Notes: generated by a model from the sequence alone, not told the origin. Shown: positions 47,601-62,600, counted from the first letter of the stretch. The stretch is 64,000 bases of DNA from Liolophura sinensis (GCF_032854445.1 NC_088297.1:25305127-25369126), one strand, 5' to 3'. Numbers and translations: made by a program.

Positions 47601-50600
47601 TCCTATGTTTGTCATTGTGCAGAATCAAGAGTACCTGTAGACTGTGGCCAGGTGTCTATGATACTCGTCCTATGTTTGTCATTGTGCAGAATAATGAGTA
47701 CCTGTAGACTGCGGCCAGGTGTCTATGATACTCGTCCTATGTTTGTCTTTGTGCAGAATCAAGAGTACCTGCAGACTGTAGCCAGGTGTTAATGATACTT
47801 GTCCTATGTTTGTCTTTGTGCAGAATCAAGAGTACCTGTAGACTGTAGCCAGGTGTTTATGATACTCGTCCTATGTTTGTCTTTGTGCAGAATCAAGAGT
47901 ACCTGTAGACTGTGGCCAGGTGTCTATGATACTCCTCCTATGTTTGTCATTGTGCAGAATAACAAGTACCGGTAGACTGTGGCCAGGTGTCTATGATACT
48001 CGTCCTGTGTTTGTCTTTGTGCAGAATCAAGAGTACCTGTAGACTGTAGCCAGGTGTTTATGATACTCGTCCTATGTTTGTCTTTGTGCAGAATCAAGAG
48101 TACCTGTAGACTGTGGCCAGGTGTCTATGATACTCGTCCTATGTTTGTCTTTGTGCAGAATCAAGAGTACCTTACCTGCAGACTGCGGCCAGGTGTCTAT
48201 GATACTTGTCCTATGTTTGTCCTTGTGCAGAATAACAAGTACCTGCAGACTGCGGCCAGGTGTCTATGATACTTGTCCTATGTTTGTCTTTGTGCAGAAT
48301 CAAGAGTACCTGTAGACTGCGGCCAGGTGTCTATGATACTTGTCCTCTGTTTGTCTTTGTGCAGAATAACAAGTACCTGCAGACTGCGGCCAGGTGTCTA
48401 TGATACTTGTCCTATGTTTGTCTTTGTGCAGAATCAAGAGTACCTGCAGACTGTGGCCAGGTGTCTATGATACTTGTCCTATGTTTGTCTTTGTGCAGAA
48501 TAACAAGTACCTGTAGACTGTGGCCAGGTGTATATGATACTTGTCCTATGTTTGTCTTTGTGCAGAATCAAGAGTACCTGCAGACTGTGGCCAGGTGTCT
48601 ATGATACTTGTCCTATGTTTGTCTTTGTGCAGAATAACAAGTACCTGTAGACTGTGGCCAGGTGTATATGATACTCGTCCTATGTTTGTCTTTGTGCAGA
48701 ATCAAGAGTACCTGTAGACTGTGGCCAGGTGTCTATGATACTTGTCCTATGATTGTCATTGTGCAGAATCAAGAGTACCTGTAGACTGCGGCCAGGTGTC
48801 TATGATACTTGTCCTATGTTTGTCTTTGTGCAGAATTAAGAGTACCTGTAGACTGCGGCCAGGTGTCTATGATACTCGTCCTATGTTTGTCATTGTGCAG
48901 AATAATGAGTACCTGTAGACTGTGGCCAGGTGTATATGATACTCGTCCTATGTTTGTCCTTGTGCAGAATCAAGAGTACCTGCAGACTGTGGCCAGGTGT
49001 TTATGATACTTGTCCTCTATGTTTGTCTTTGTGCAGAATAACAAGTACCTGCAGACTGCGGCCAGGTGTCTATGATACTTGTCCTATGTTTGTCTTTGTG
49101 CAGAATCAAGAGTACCTGTAGACTGCGGCCAGGTGTCTATGATACTTGTCCTATGCTTGTCTTTGTGCAGAATTAAGAGTACCTGTAGACTGCGGCCAGG
49201 TGTCTATGATACTCGTCCTATGTTTGTCATTGTGCAGAATAATGAGTACCTGTAGACTGTGGCCAGGTGTATATGATACTTGTCCTATGTTTGTCTTTGT
49301 GCAGAATTAAGAGTACCTGTAGACTGCGGCCAGGTGTCTATGATACTTGTCCTATGCTTGTCTTTGTGCAGAATCAAGAGTACCTGTAGACTGTGGCCAG
49401 GTGTTTATGATACTCGTCCTATGTTTGTCTTTGTGCAGAATAATGAGTACCTGTAGACTGCGGCCAGGTGTCTATGATACTCGTCCTATGTTTGTCTTTG
49501 TGCAGAATCAAGAGTACCTGTAGACTGTGGCCAGGTGTATATGATACTCGTCCTATGTTTGTCCTTGTACAGAATCAAGAGTACCTGCAGACTGTGGCCA
49601 GGTGTCTATGATACTTGTCCTATGTTTGTCATTGTGCAGAATCAAGAGTACCTGTAGACTGCGGCCAGGTGTCTATGATACTTGTCCTCTATGTTTGTCA
49701 TTGTGCAGAATAATGAGTACCTGTAGACTGCGGCCAGGTGTCTATGATACTTGTCCTCTATGTTTGTCATTGTGCAGAATAATGAGTACCTGTAGACTGT
49801 GGCCAGGTGTCTATGATACTTGTCCTATGTTTGTCATTGTGCAGAATAACAAGTACCTGTAGACTGTGGCCAGGTGTCTATGATACTTGTCCTATGTTTG
49901 TCTTTGTGCAGAATAACAAGTACCTGTAGACTGTGGCCAGGTGTCTATGATACTCGTCCTGTGTTTGTCTTTGTGCAGAATAACAAGTACCTGTAGACTG
50001 CGGCCAGGTGTTTATGATACTCGTCCTATGTTTGTCTTTGTGCAGAATAATGAGTACCTGTAGACTGCGGCCAGGTGTCTATGATACTCGTCCTATGTTT
50101 GTCTTTGTGCAGAATCAAGAGTACCTGTAGACCGCGGCCAGGTGTCTATGATACTTGTCCTATGTTTGTCATTGTGCAGAATAATGAGTACCTGTAGACT
50201 GCGGCCAGGTGTCTATGATACTCATCCTATGTTTGTCTTTGTGCAGAATCAAGAGTGCCTGTAGACTGTGGCCAGGTGTCTATGATACTCGTCCTATGTT
50301 TGTCTTTGTGCAGAATCAAGAGTACCTGTAGACTGTGGCCAGGTGTTTATGATACTTGTCCTATGTTTGTCATTGTGCAGAATAATGAGTACCTGCAGAC
50401 TGCAGCCAGGTGTCTATGATACTCGTCCTATGTTTGTCATTGTGCAGAATCAAGAGTACCTGTAGACTGCGGCCAGGTGTTTATGATACTTGTCCTATGT
50501 TTGTCATTGTGCAGAATAATGAGTACCTGTAGACTGTGGCCAGGTGTATATGATACTCGTCCTATGTTTGTCCTTGTGCAGAATCAAGAGTACCTGCAGA

Positions 50601-53600
50601 CTGTGGCCAGGTGTTTATGATACTTGTCCTCTATGTTTGTCTTTGTGCAGAATAACAAGTACCTGCAGACTGCGGCCAGGTGTCTATGATACTTGTCCTA
50701 TGTTTGTCTTTGTGCAGAATCAAGAGTACCTGTAGACTGCGGCCAGGTGTCTATGATACTTGTCCTATGCTTGTCTTTGTGCAGAATTAAGAGTACCTGT
50801 AGACTGCGGCCAGGTGTCTATGATACTCGTCCTATGTTTGTCATTGTGCAGAATAATGAGTACCTGTAGACTGTGGCCAGGTGTATATGATACTTGTCCT
50901 ATGTTTGTCTTTGTGCAGAATTAAGAGTACCTGTAGACTGCGGCCAGGTGTCTATGATACTTGTCCTATGCTTGTCTTTGTGCAGAATCAAGAGTACCTG
51001 TAGACTGTGGCCAGGTGTTTATGATACTCGTCCTATGTTTGTCTTTGTGCAGAATTAAGAGTACCTGTAGACTGCGGCCAGGTGTCTATGATACTCGTCC
51101 TATGTTTGTCATTGTGCAGAATAATGAGTACCTGTAGACTGTGGCCAGGTGTATATGATACTCGTCCTATGTTTGTCCTTGTACAGAATCAAGAGTACCT
51201 GCAGACTGCGGCCAGGTGTTTATGATACTTGTCCTATGTTTGTCTTTGTGCAGAATAACAAGTACCTGTAGACTGTGGCCAGGTGTATATGATACTCGTC
51301 CTATGTTTGTCCTTGTGCAGAATCAAGAGTACCTGCAGACTGTGGCCAGGTGTTTATGATACTTGTCCTCTATGTTTGTCTTTGTGCAGAATAACAAGTA
51401 CCTGCAGACTGCGGCCAGGTGTCTATGATACTTGTCCTATGTTTGTCTTTGTGCAGAATAATGAGTACCTGCAGACTGTGGCCAGGTGTTTATGATACTT
51501 GTCCTCTATGTTTGTCTTTGTGCAGAATAACAAGTACCTGCAGACTGCGGCCAGGTGTCTATGATACTTGTCCTATGGTTGTCTTTGTGCAGAATCAAGA
51601 GTACCTGTAGACTGTGGCCAGGTGTTTATGATACTCGTCCTATGCTTGTCTTTGTGCAGAATTAAGAGTACCTGTAGACTGCGGCCAGGTGTCTATGATA
51701 CTCGTCCTATGTTTGTCATTGTGCAGAATAATGAGTACCTGCAGACTGTGGCCAGGTGTCTATGATACTTGTCCTATGTTTGTCATTGTGCAGAATCAAG
51801 AGTACCTGTAGACTGCGGCCAGGTGTCTATGATACTTGTCCTCTATGTTTGTCATTGTGCAGAATAATGAGTACCTGTAGACTGCGGCCAGGTGTCTATG
51901 ATACTTGTCCTCTATGTTTGTCATTGTGCAGAATAATGAGTACCTGTAGACTGTGGCCAGGTGTCTATGATACTTGTCCTATGTTTGTCATTGTCCAGAA
52001 TAACAAGTACCTGTAGACTGTGGCCAGGTGTCTATGATACTTGTCCTATGTTTGTCATTGTGCAGAATAACAAGTACCTGTAGACTGTGGCCAGGTGTCT
52101 ATGATACTCGTCCTGTGTTTGTCTTTGTGCAGAATAACAAGTACCTGTAGACTGCGGCCAGGTGTTTATGATACTCGTCCTATGTTTGTCTTTGTGCAGA
52201 ATAATGAGTACCTGTAGACTGCGGCCAGGTGTCTATGATACTCGTCCTATGTTTGTCTTTGTGCAGAATCAAGAGTACCTGTAGACCGCGGCCAGGTGTC
52301 TATGATACTTGTCCTATGTTTGTCATTGTGCAGAATAATGAGTACCTGTAGACTGCGGCCAGGTGTCTATGATACTCATCCTATGTTTGTCTTTGTGCAG
52401 AATCAAGAGTGCCTGTAGACTGTGGCCAGGTGTCTATGATACTCGTCCTATGTTTGTCTTTGTGCAGAATCAAGAGTACCTGCAGACTGCGGCCAGGTGT
52501 CTATGATACTTGTCCTATGTTTGTCATTGTGCGGAATAATGAGTACCTGTAGACTGCGGCCAGGTGTCTATGATACTCATCCTATGTTTGTCTTTGTGCA
52601 GAATCAAGAGTGCCTGTAGACTGTGGCCAGGTGTCTATGATACTCGTCCTATGTTTGTCTTTGTGCAGAATCAAGAGTACCTGCAGACTGCGGCCAGGTG
52701 TCTATGATACTTGTCCTATGTTTGTCATTGTGCAGAATAATGAGTACCTGTAGACTGCGGCCAGGTGTCTATGATACTCATCCTATGTTTGTCTTTGTGC
52801 AGAATCAAGAGTGCCTGTAGACTGTGGCCAGGTGTCTATGATACTCGTCCTATGTTTGTCTTTGTGCAGAATCAAGAGTACCTGCAGACTGCAGCCAGGT
52901 GTCTATGATACTCGTCCTATGTTTGTCATTGTGCAGAATCAAGAGTACCTGTAGACTGCGGCCAGGTGTTTATGATACTTGTCCTATGTTTGTCATTGTG
53001 CAGAATAATGAGTACCTGTAGACTGTGGCCAGGTGTATATGATACTCGTCCTATGTTTGTCTTTGTGCAGAATCAAGAGTACCTGCAGACTGCGGCCAGG
53101 TGTCTATGATACTTGTCCTATGTTTGTCATTGTGCGGAATAATGAGTACCTGTAGACTGTGGCCAGGTGTCTATGATACTCGTCCTGTGTTTGTCATTGT
53201 GCAGAATCAAGAGTACCTGTAGACTGCGGCCAGGTGTCTATGATACTCGTCCTATGTTTGTCCTTGTGCAGAATCAAGAGTACCTGCAGACTGCGGCCAG
53301 GTGTCTATGATACTTGTCCTATGTTTGTCTTTGTGCAGAATAACAAGTACCTGTAGACTGCAGCCAGGTGTCTATGATACTCGTCCTATGTTTGTCATTG
53401 TGCAGAATCAAGAGTACCTGCAGACTGCGGCCAGGTGTCTATGATACTTGTCCTATGTTTGTCATTGTGCAGAATCAAGAGTACCTGTAGACTGCGGCCA
53501 GGTGTTTATGATACTTGTCCTATGTTTGTCATTGTGCAGAATAACAAGTACCTGCAGACTGCGGCCAGGTGTCTATGATACTCGTCCTATGTTTGTCATT

Positions 53601-56600
53601 GTGCAGAATCAAGAGTACCTGCAGACTGTGGCCAGGTGTCTATGATACTTGTCCTATGCTTGTCTTTGTGCAGAATTAAGAGTACCTGTAGACTGCGGCC
53701 AGGTGTCTATGATACTCGTCCTATGTTTGTCTTTGTGCAGAATCAAGAGTACCTGCAGACTGTGGCCAGGTGTCTATGATACTCGTCCTATGTTTGTCTT
53801 TGTGCAGAATAACGAGTACCTGCAGACTGCGGCCAGGTGTCTATGATACTCGTCCTATGTTTGTCTTTGTGCAGAATCAAGAGTACCTGCAGACTGTGGC
53901 CAGGTGTCTATGATACTTGTCCTATGTTTGTCATTGTGCAGAATCAAGAGTACCTGTAGACTGCGGCCAGGTGTCTATGATACTTGTCCTATGTTTGTCA
54001 TTGTGCAGAATCAAGAGTACCTGTAGACTGCGGCCAGGTGTCTATGATACTTGTCCTATGTTTGTCTTTGTGCAGAATAACAAGTACCTGCAGACTGCGG
54101 CCAGGTGTCTATGATACTTGTCCTATGTTTGTCTTTGTGCAGAATAATGAGTACCTGCAGACTGCGGCCAGGTGTCTATGATACTTGTCCTATGTTTGTC
54201 TTTGTGCAGAATAACAAGTACCTATAGACTGTGGCCAGGTGTCTATGATACTTGTCCTATGTTTGTCTTTGTGCAGAATAACAAGTACCTGCAGACTGCG
54301 GCCAGGTGTCTATGATACTTGTCCTATGTTTGTCTTTGTGCAGAATAACAAGTACCTGCAGACTGCGGCCAGGTGTCTATGATACTTGTCCTATGTTTGT
54401 CTTTGTGCAGAATAACGAGTACCTGCAGACTGCGGCCAGGTGTTTACAGATGATGCTGAGGATAGATGGCTACAGAGAGGCCTTTGTGGAAGTGGACGGT
54501 ATCAGCACGTGAGTTCACTTGTACTTTTGCTCATGGGAGGTCTGGCAGCAACCTGTGGATGGTCATGGTTTTCCCAAGGCTTTGAGGGTTTGCTCCCACC
54601 ATAATGCTTGCTGCCATCGCATAAGTGACATATTGTTGAGTACGGCATAAAACATCAATCAAATAAATAAATTAATAATTTTATCATCGGTACTGTGGTA
54701 GGCAGTTTAAAGTATACATGTTTTTTTGTTTCTTAATACACAGTTTAGGATGTGTCCTAACATGTAAAATAACAAAAGGCTTAAAACTCAGTTTTCTTCC
54801 TGGGTCGTAAAAGAAGATTGATACTATAGTCTTCCTAAGGTCCAAGTGATGGTAACCTGCAGTTGTGATGTCAATCTACAGTAGTGCGCTCTTGTTGGTT
54901 TGGAGAAGGTGGTTGGTTCTTTGTTGATGTGATGTCAATCAACAATAGTGCGCTCTTGTTGGTTTGGAGAAGGTGGTTAGTTCTTTGTTGATGTGATGTC
55001 AATCTACAGTAGTGCGCTCTTGTTGGTTTGGAGAAGGTGGTTGGTTCTTTGTTGATGTGATGTCAATCTACAGTAGTGCGCTCTTGTTGGTTTGGAGAAG
55101 GTGGTTGGTTATTTGTTGATGTGATGTCAATCAACAATAGTGCGCTCTTGTTGGTTTGGAGAAGGTGGTTAGTTCTTTGTTGATGTCATTTGGAGAAGAT
55201 GGTTAGTTCTTTGTGGATGTCATTTGGAGAAGGTGGTTGGTTCTTTGTTGATGTGACGTCAGTCTACAATACTGCGCTCTTGTTGGTTTGGAGAAGGCGG
55301 TTAGTTCTTTGTGGATGTCATTTGGAGAAGGTGGTTAGTTCTTTGTGGATGTCATTTGGAGAAGGTGGTTAGTTCTTTGTGGATGTCATTTGGAGAAGGT
55401 GGTTGGTTCTTTGTTGATGTGATGTCAGTCTACAATACTGCGCTCTTGTTGGTTTGGAGAAGGTGGTTAGTTCTTTGTGGATATCATTTGGAGAAGGTGG
55501 TTAGTTCTTTGTGGATATCATTTGGAGAAGGTGGTTAGTTCTTTGTTGATGTCATTTGGAGAAGTTGGTTAGTTCTTTGTTGATGTCATTTGGAGAAGGT
55601 GGTTAGTTCTCTGTGGATATCATTTGGAGAAGGTGGTTAGTTCTTTGTTGATGTCATTTGGAGAAGGTGGTTAGTTCTCTGTGGATATCATTTGGAGAAG
55701 GTGGTTAGTTCTTTGTGGATGTCATTTGGAGAAGGTGATTAGTTGTTTGGTGATGTTGTATACGTAAATTCCCAACCATTGATGAAAAATATGCACAGGG
55801 ATAGTTAAGAGCATTTTAGCACACTGTATGTGAAAACTTTTTGAACCAGAATTTAGCACGTCAAAACTAGCCTTAGAATTTGAACGTATTGCTCATCACT
55901 TTGTATTTGTTAGAAAGTAGCATGATGTTTAAACCTGGAGACTGATGTGTACAGGCTGATGTGTACATTGTGATGTGTATAGAGTGATGTGTACAGAGTG
56001 GTGTGTACAGACTGGTGCGTACAGAGTGATGTGTGTACAGATTGATGTGTACAGAGCGATGTATACAGACTGATGTATACAGAGTGATACGTACAGTGAT
56101 GCGTAGAGAGTGATGTGCGCAGACTGATGGCTACAGAGTGATGTGCACAGACTGATGGCTACAGAGTGATGTGTACAGACTGATGTGTATGGAGTGATAC
56201 GTACAGAGTGATGCGTAGAGAGTGATGTGCACAGACTGATGGCTACAGAGTGATGTGCACAGACTGATGGCTACAGAGTGATGTGTACAGACTGATGTGT
56301 ACAGAACAGTAAAAATTACCTGTAACTTGCAACACATATCAGAAGATTATGAATAACATTATGCACCTGTCTACTGATTTGAGGACTGCGATTACACTTT
56401 GTCACCGGTTGAACATGTTTGAGTCACATGACTTGTCACTATGGTTACTTACAGGATTGTGTCGGTGCTGGCGGGCAGTAAGATGGGCTTTCAGATCCAG
56501 TACCAACTCTCTTTCTGCCTCTGGTGTCTCTCCTTCAACGTCAACATTGTTGGCAAAATGACCAAGTAAGTGGGTAAATTTCATGTTAAACACAGCACAG

Positions 56601-59600
56601 CAATATAGAAGTAAGTGAATGAATGATTGAATGATCAGGTTTTAAATTCAACCACAACACTGCCTGCAAAATCACTAAATGGGTAAATTCAACCTCAGTA
56701 TTGTCAGCAAAGTGATCAAATGTTAAATTCAACCACAACACTGCCCTCAAAATCACTAAATGAGTAATTCAACCTCAATATTGTTGGAGGGGGGCCTCCA
56801 TGGTTCAGTTGGTTAACATGCTAGCGCAGCATAATGATCCAGAAGCTTTGCAACAATGTGGTTGCTGTGAGGTCAAGTCCAGCTCATGCTTGTTTACTTT
56901 CCGACCATACGTGAGAAGGTCTGCCAGCAACCTGTGGATGGTCACTGGCTGTGCCCAGTTTCCCCCACCATAATGCTGGCTGCTGTCAAATAAATGAAAT
57001 ATTCTTCAGTACGGCATAAAACACCAATCAAACCAAAAAATAAATAAATGAATATTGTTGGAAAAATGATGATAACAGCATAACCTGTAAAGATTGCTTA
57101 TGCTGTATTTCCCATCAGCATAATTGTAAAGATTGCTTCTGCTGTATTTCCCATCAGCATAACCTGTAAAGATTGCTTCTGCTGTATTTCCCATCAGCAT
57201 AACCGGTAAAGATTGCTTCTGCTGTATTTCCCATCAGCACAACCTATAAAGATTGCTTCTGCTGTATTTCCCATCAGCACAACCTGTAAAGATTGCTTCT
57301 GCTGTATTTCCATTAGCACAACCTGTAAAGATTGCTTCTGCTGTATTTCCCATCAGCACAACCTGTAAAGATTGCTTCTGCTGTATTTCCCATCAGCACA
57401 ACCTGTAAAGATTGCTTCTGCTGTATTTCCCATCAGCTCAACCTGTAAAGATTGCTTCTGCTGTATTTCCCATCATTTCAACCTGTGAAGATTGCTTCTG
57501 CTGTATTTCCCATCAGCTTGTTTGTTTAAGCATAACTGTAACCATTATAAAAACAGGTTTACAGTAGTGGGCTGTCATGCTTGGAACAGTTTAGAATGTC
57601 TAATCAAAACAGCACCGTAACTTTCTGCTTTAAAGTCATGTTATTTGAAAAATCATTTCAACCAGTAAATTGATATAAGCTGATATATGTAGTGATGTAT
57701 TATTGACAGTTTTCATGTCTTTAAAAAATGGAATTGTATATACTGTTTGTACTGGTTCAGTGTTCATGTATTGTTATAGACGACTTCTGGGAAGAGCAAA
57801 TTGTTCAATCTGACAGAGCTGCTGTCTTCAAATAACGGTTTCATTCATTCATGCATTCAGCCGTTGGGTTTTATTTAAAAGTCCCCCCATCCACTCATTG
57901 TTCTTTCCCTCATAGTTGCTTTTCTTAGTTCACAAACTCATTAGCTGCAAGGCTGCATTTGGAAAGCCATTTTCCCCCCCTAATATTTGAATGTCACAAA
58001 ATAATATACGAGTACAAAACACATTACATTTCAGTTGAATCCCGTAAAAGTGTACTGTTTTGGATTTTGTGAAATTATCATTACCTTATGTTTTTTTTTA
58101 TTTCAGATATAACATCATTCCGATCTTGTCTGACATTCTGAGCGAATCTGTGAAGGAGAAAGTCTCGAGGATCATTCTGGCGACATTCAGGGTAGGTAAC
58201 TCTGGCTTCCCCCAGAACTGGTCAGGAAAGCCTGCAGTTTCCACATCCGTGACTCTCTGAATGAATGTATCAGCTCATATGCCTGTGGGGCCTCAGAGAT
58301 CAATGTCCTCAATAAGTTATCCCAGGCACTTCAGTTTCCTCCATCCCTAAAAACTGAGAGCTGTCATAAAAGTGAAAAATTCTTGAGAGAGAGAGAGAGA
58401 GAGAGAAATAAATAAATCAGCTCATGTCTGCTCTCAACACATTGTGCTTGTGCTGTCCAGCATTTGTGATGGCTGGTAAGGGCCACAGTGCACCTCCAGT
58501 AATATCAAGGGCGAGGTAGCGAAGTTGTGGTGAAGAGAATTCGCCCCTTCACACCCAACTTCTCCCCTTTGCATTGCAACTTCGCCTCTTTGCATCTCAA
58601 CTATGTCCCTTCGCATCATTGCCCTTGGTATTACTGGAGGCATCCCGTGGCCCTTATCAGTCATCATAACCATCCTGTTTGATATTGTCTGTCCAGAACT
58701 AATGGACCAATCAGGATGCATCATGACCTCAGCCTTTTGATTTCATTAACTTTTGTGATATCTGCTCATTCATCAGTTTGTAGCAGTCAGTAACACTTAA
58801 ATCAAATTTGATTTCAAATGTAATGACATAAGCCTATATAAGGGAATGAATTTTGGGCAGTGTCTGTCGGTTAATTCATGTGTTTGTTTTATTTGGACAT
58901 AGTAGCATGTGATAACCTTTGCCTGTGTGACAAAAGAAAATGCTCAAGTTTAATGCTCAGTTTAATCAAATTTGTATTGAAATGTAATAAGGAAACCGAG
59001 GAGAGCGCTGCCATAACTGTAGCTTGCCTGTCTGCTGACACACCTCATGTATTTACAGTGAAGACGAACCTCTGTGAGCAGGGTTCAGAATCAGTGGTTA
59101 ATGACATGAGCAGAGATAGTCTAGAGCTCCTGTCCAACTAGTCAGTCAATTAGTGCTTTGTAATCTCCATCAGGACGTCCTACAGGAGATGTTCTTGTCC
59201 TCAATCAATCAGTGAATGTTTTGTTCTTCACAGAACCTATTAGAGAAGACAACAGATCGAGACGTCCTACAGGAGATGGCGTTATCTATGGTTCAGTGTA
59301 AAGTGTTGAAACAGCTAGAGCTTTTGGAGAGCCGAAAGTTTGATGATCCCGACATCATGGAAGATCTGGAATTTCTGATGGAAAAACTTCAGGTGTCAAT
59401 ACAAGATCTCAGGTAAGTTCTGGTCTCAATACAAGATCTCAGGTAAGATCAGGTGTCAGTGCAACATTTCAGGTGAATGCAGGTGTCAGTACAAGATATC
59501 AGTTAAGTTCAGGTCTCAGTACAAGAGCTCTGGTAAGATCAAGTGTCAAATCAGTATCTCAGATAAGATCAGGTGTCAATACAAGATCTCAGGTAAGTGC

Positions 59601-62600
59601 AGGTGTCTATACCAGATCTCGGGTAAGATCTAGTGTCAAATCAGTATCTCAGATAAGATCAGATGTCAATGCAAGATCTCAGGTAAGTGCAGGTGTCTGT
59701 ACCAGATCTCGGGTAAGATCAAGTGTCAAATCAGTACCTCAGGTAAGTTCAGGTGTCAATAGAAGATCTCAGGTAAGATCAGATGTCAACAAGGTCTCAA
59801 ATAAGATCAGATGTGAATACAAGATCTTAGGTGAGATCATATGTCAATACCAGATCCCAGATCTCAGGTGTCAATACAAGATCTCAGGTAAGATCTGTGC
59901 AAGTCACTTATCTAAGGTGACACATTTTCAGGAACTGCTGTTAAATGCTGATACAGCCCCTGAGTTGGTGGTGGGGCAGGAACTTGTGGGATCAAGGTAT
60001 CTTATAAGTACCTTAGGCTCAGCACAAGGTTTTAGTGGAGAACATTCACTAAATGCAAATTTGGTCCAAGGAAGAGAGAACAAGAGTTTGGAAGGGCAGC
60101 AGCACTACAGAGATAATGATGTATGTTTACACCACCTAAAACCAGCTTTATCTAGACAGGAAATGTTCCAGCAATCACACTCGTATGTGTATCTTCATGT
60201 TATCTGGGAGTTCCAGAGGGAGGGCAGGGATCAGAGAAGAGGACAGGGGGAATCAAATATTGTTAAAATAATTCAGTACTTCGAAAATGTTAAAATGCGA
60301 CCGGCTTTATGAATTATAGGTACTTTAAAGTCAATATTGGGTCTGCCAGCAACCTGCGGATGGTCGTGGGTTTCCCCCGGGCTGTGCCCGGTTTCCACCC
60401 ACCATAATGCTGGCCGCCGTCATATAAGTGAAATATTCTTGAGTACAGCGTAAAACACCAATCAAATAAAGAAATAAATTAAAGTCAATATTGAACATTA
60501 ACACATGCATAGACAGGTCTGATATATGGTGATATATGGTGATTATCTGGGCTATTTTAAAATGATAACAAACATTTAACTGGATGTGTGTTAATAGATT
60601 TTCTGCCAAAAGTCTCCAGTATAGCCTTTTGAAGACCAGAATCTGGCCAGGCACCTGGTAAAGGGTGTTTTTTTTGCTCCGAGCACTGCTTTTCTTCACC
60701 CAAAAACCTGACTTTTGTCATTAAAGTGAGAAATTCCTGAATATGGCATTAAACACTACGTGCATAATTAACGCTAAGAGCATAATAAACACTAAGTGCA
60801 ATAAAATCAAATGAATGACATAAAATATTTGATCAAATTAGATACTTGAATAAAACTTTGATTTTTGTTTTTGTGACAGTTCTTTTGATGAGTACTCTAC
60901 GGAGGTGAAATCTGGTCGGCTGGAATGGAGCCCCGTTCACAAGTCTGACAGGTTCTGGAGAGAGAATGCCAGCAGGCTGAATGAGAAAAACTATGAGCTC
61001 CTCAAGTAAGTGCTGCATGACTTTACAGACTAATGGCTCCCCAGCAAAACTCTGCAAAATGGAGCAAAGCAACCTGGGCCGATTTAGGCCTGTTGGGAGT
61101 GTAAAGATCATGAATATGGAACTCGGGGGAGGTCCTAGAGGCTGTGTCTGAGATGACTTGAGAGCTGTTTTACGTAATTTCAGGAGGAGTAAACTGAGAA
61201 ATAAAATCGCATATCATGCCCTCACTACACAGGGATATAGGTGAAGATTTTCCAAAACCAAAAGTATGCTTTTCTATAATTGTTCACCGTAAACATTCCC
61301 AAGCCTAAGTCCATGCATGTATGGCAAGATTTGCATCTCTAAACTTAAGACACACTACCAGTGAAATGTAACAGAGAAATTTGGGATAACATAATGTATC
61401 GCATGAATTGGACATCGGCATCTTTCAGGTACACATACCGTGTTTCGGGGGAATTACCCGTCTAATCGCTAATTGCAGTTGACCTGCAGCATCTTGTATT
61501 AGTTGTTAGAAGTTAATTAATAAAAGACTTTTGTCTGCAGGATTCTCATCAAGCTGTTAGAGACAAGCAAGGATCCCCTTATTCTCTCTGTGGCAGCCCA
61601 TGACATCGGGGAATATGTACGGTACTACCCCAGGGGGAAAAAGTAAGTCTTACGTGTATTATGTACACTACTACCACAGGGGACAAAAAGTAAATCTCTC
61701 TTGTCTTTATGTAAGCTACTACCCCAGGGGCAAAAAGTAAGTTCCTCATGTCTTATGTACACTACTACTTCGGGCAAAACGTGAGCCGGCGGCCTCCATG
61801 GCTCAGTTCGTTAGGGCGCTAGGGCAGTGTAATGAGGCAGGTGTCTCTCACTAATGCAGTCGCTATGAGTTCTACTACCCCAGGGGAAAATATTAAGCCT
61901 CTTTTGTTTTTATGTACACTATTATCCTAGAGGGGAAAGTAGGTCGTGTCTTATGCACACTACTACCTCCAGGGAAAATGTAAGTCTCTCATGTCTTATG
62001 TATACTACTGCCGCAGTATATTGTGACTGAGCAAGGTCTCATGTCTGGTGACTTTAGCATGATAGTTAAGTAGGGCAGCACTGTAAATGCTAAATCACTA
62101 AAATAACAATAAGAGTCCAAGTAAAGAAACAACCTGAAGCATATTATGTTATATTATCAGCTTTGTTAACACCTAGGACACGTGTACTTTTGCTGTTGAC
62201 AGTGTGATAGAACAGTTAGGAGCTAAGCAGATGGTGATGCAATATTTGGTCCATGAAGATCCTAATGTCCGCTATGAGGCACTGATTGCTGTCCAGAAGC
62301 TGATGGTCCATAACTGGTGAGTGACCCATTGTCATGCAGCAGCCCAGCTTAAAAAGTTGTTTTGTCAGTGTTTGTCTGCCTGCTCATCACCTTCATTTAA
62401 TCAAGTCTTAATGCAGGGTGGGTGGTGATAGTTCGAACTCTTGTCTTTCAATCACCTGGCAAACGTAGGAAGTGGATATTGCTAACAGAGCCATTGAGGT
62501 AGACGTAGTGTTTCCTTTTGGCACTACGGAAAACTTCAGGAGTAAGGTGTTTATTTATATTTATTTATTTATTTGATTGGTGTTTTATGCCATACTTAAG

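Noticed and set aside
46270-54446. CRISPR array
   Set aside because: The regular 67-bp spacing has no unique spacers, lies in a eukaryotic intron, and the unit is the edge of a coding exon.
59473-60312. 279-codon open frame after exon 10
   Set aside because: It comes from the 30-bp donor-edge array, in a frame different from exon 10, with no family similarity in its unique end.
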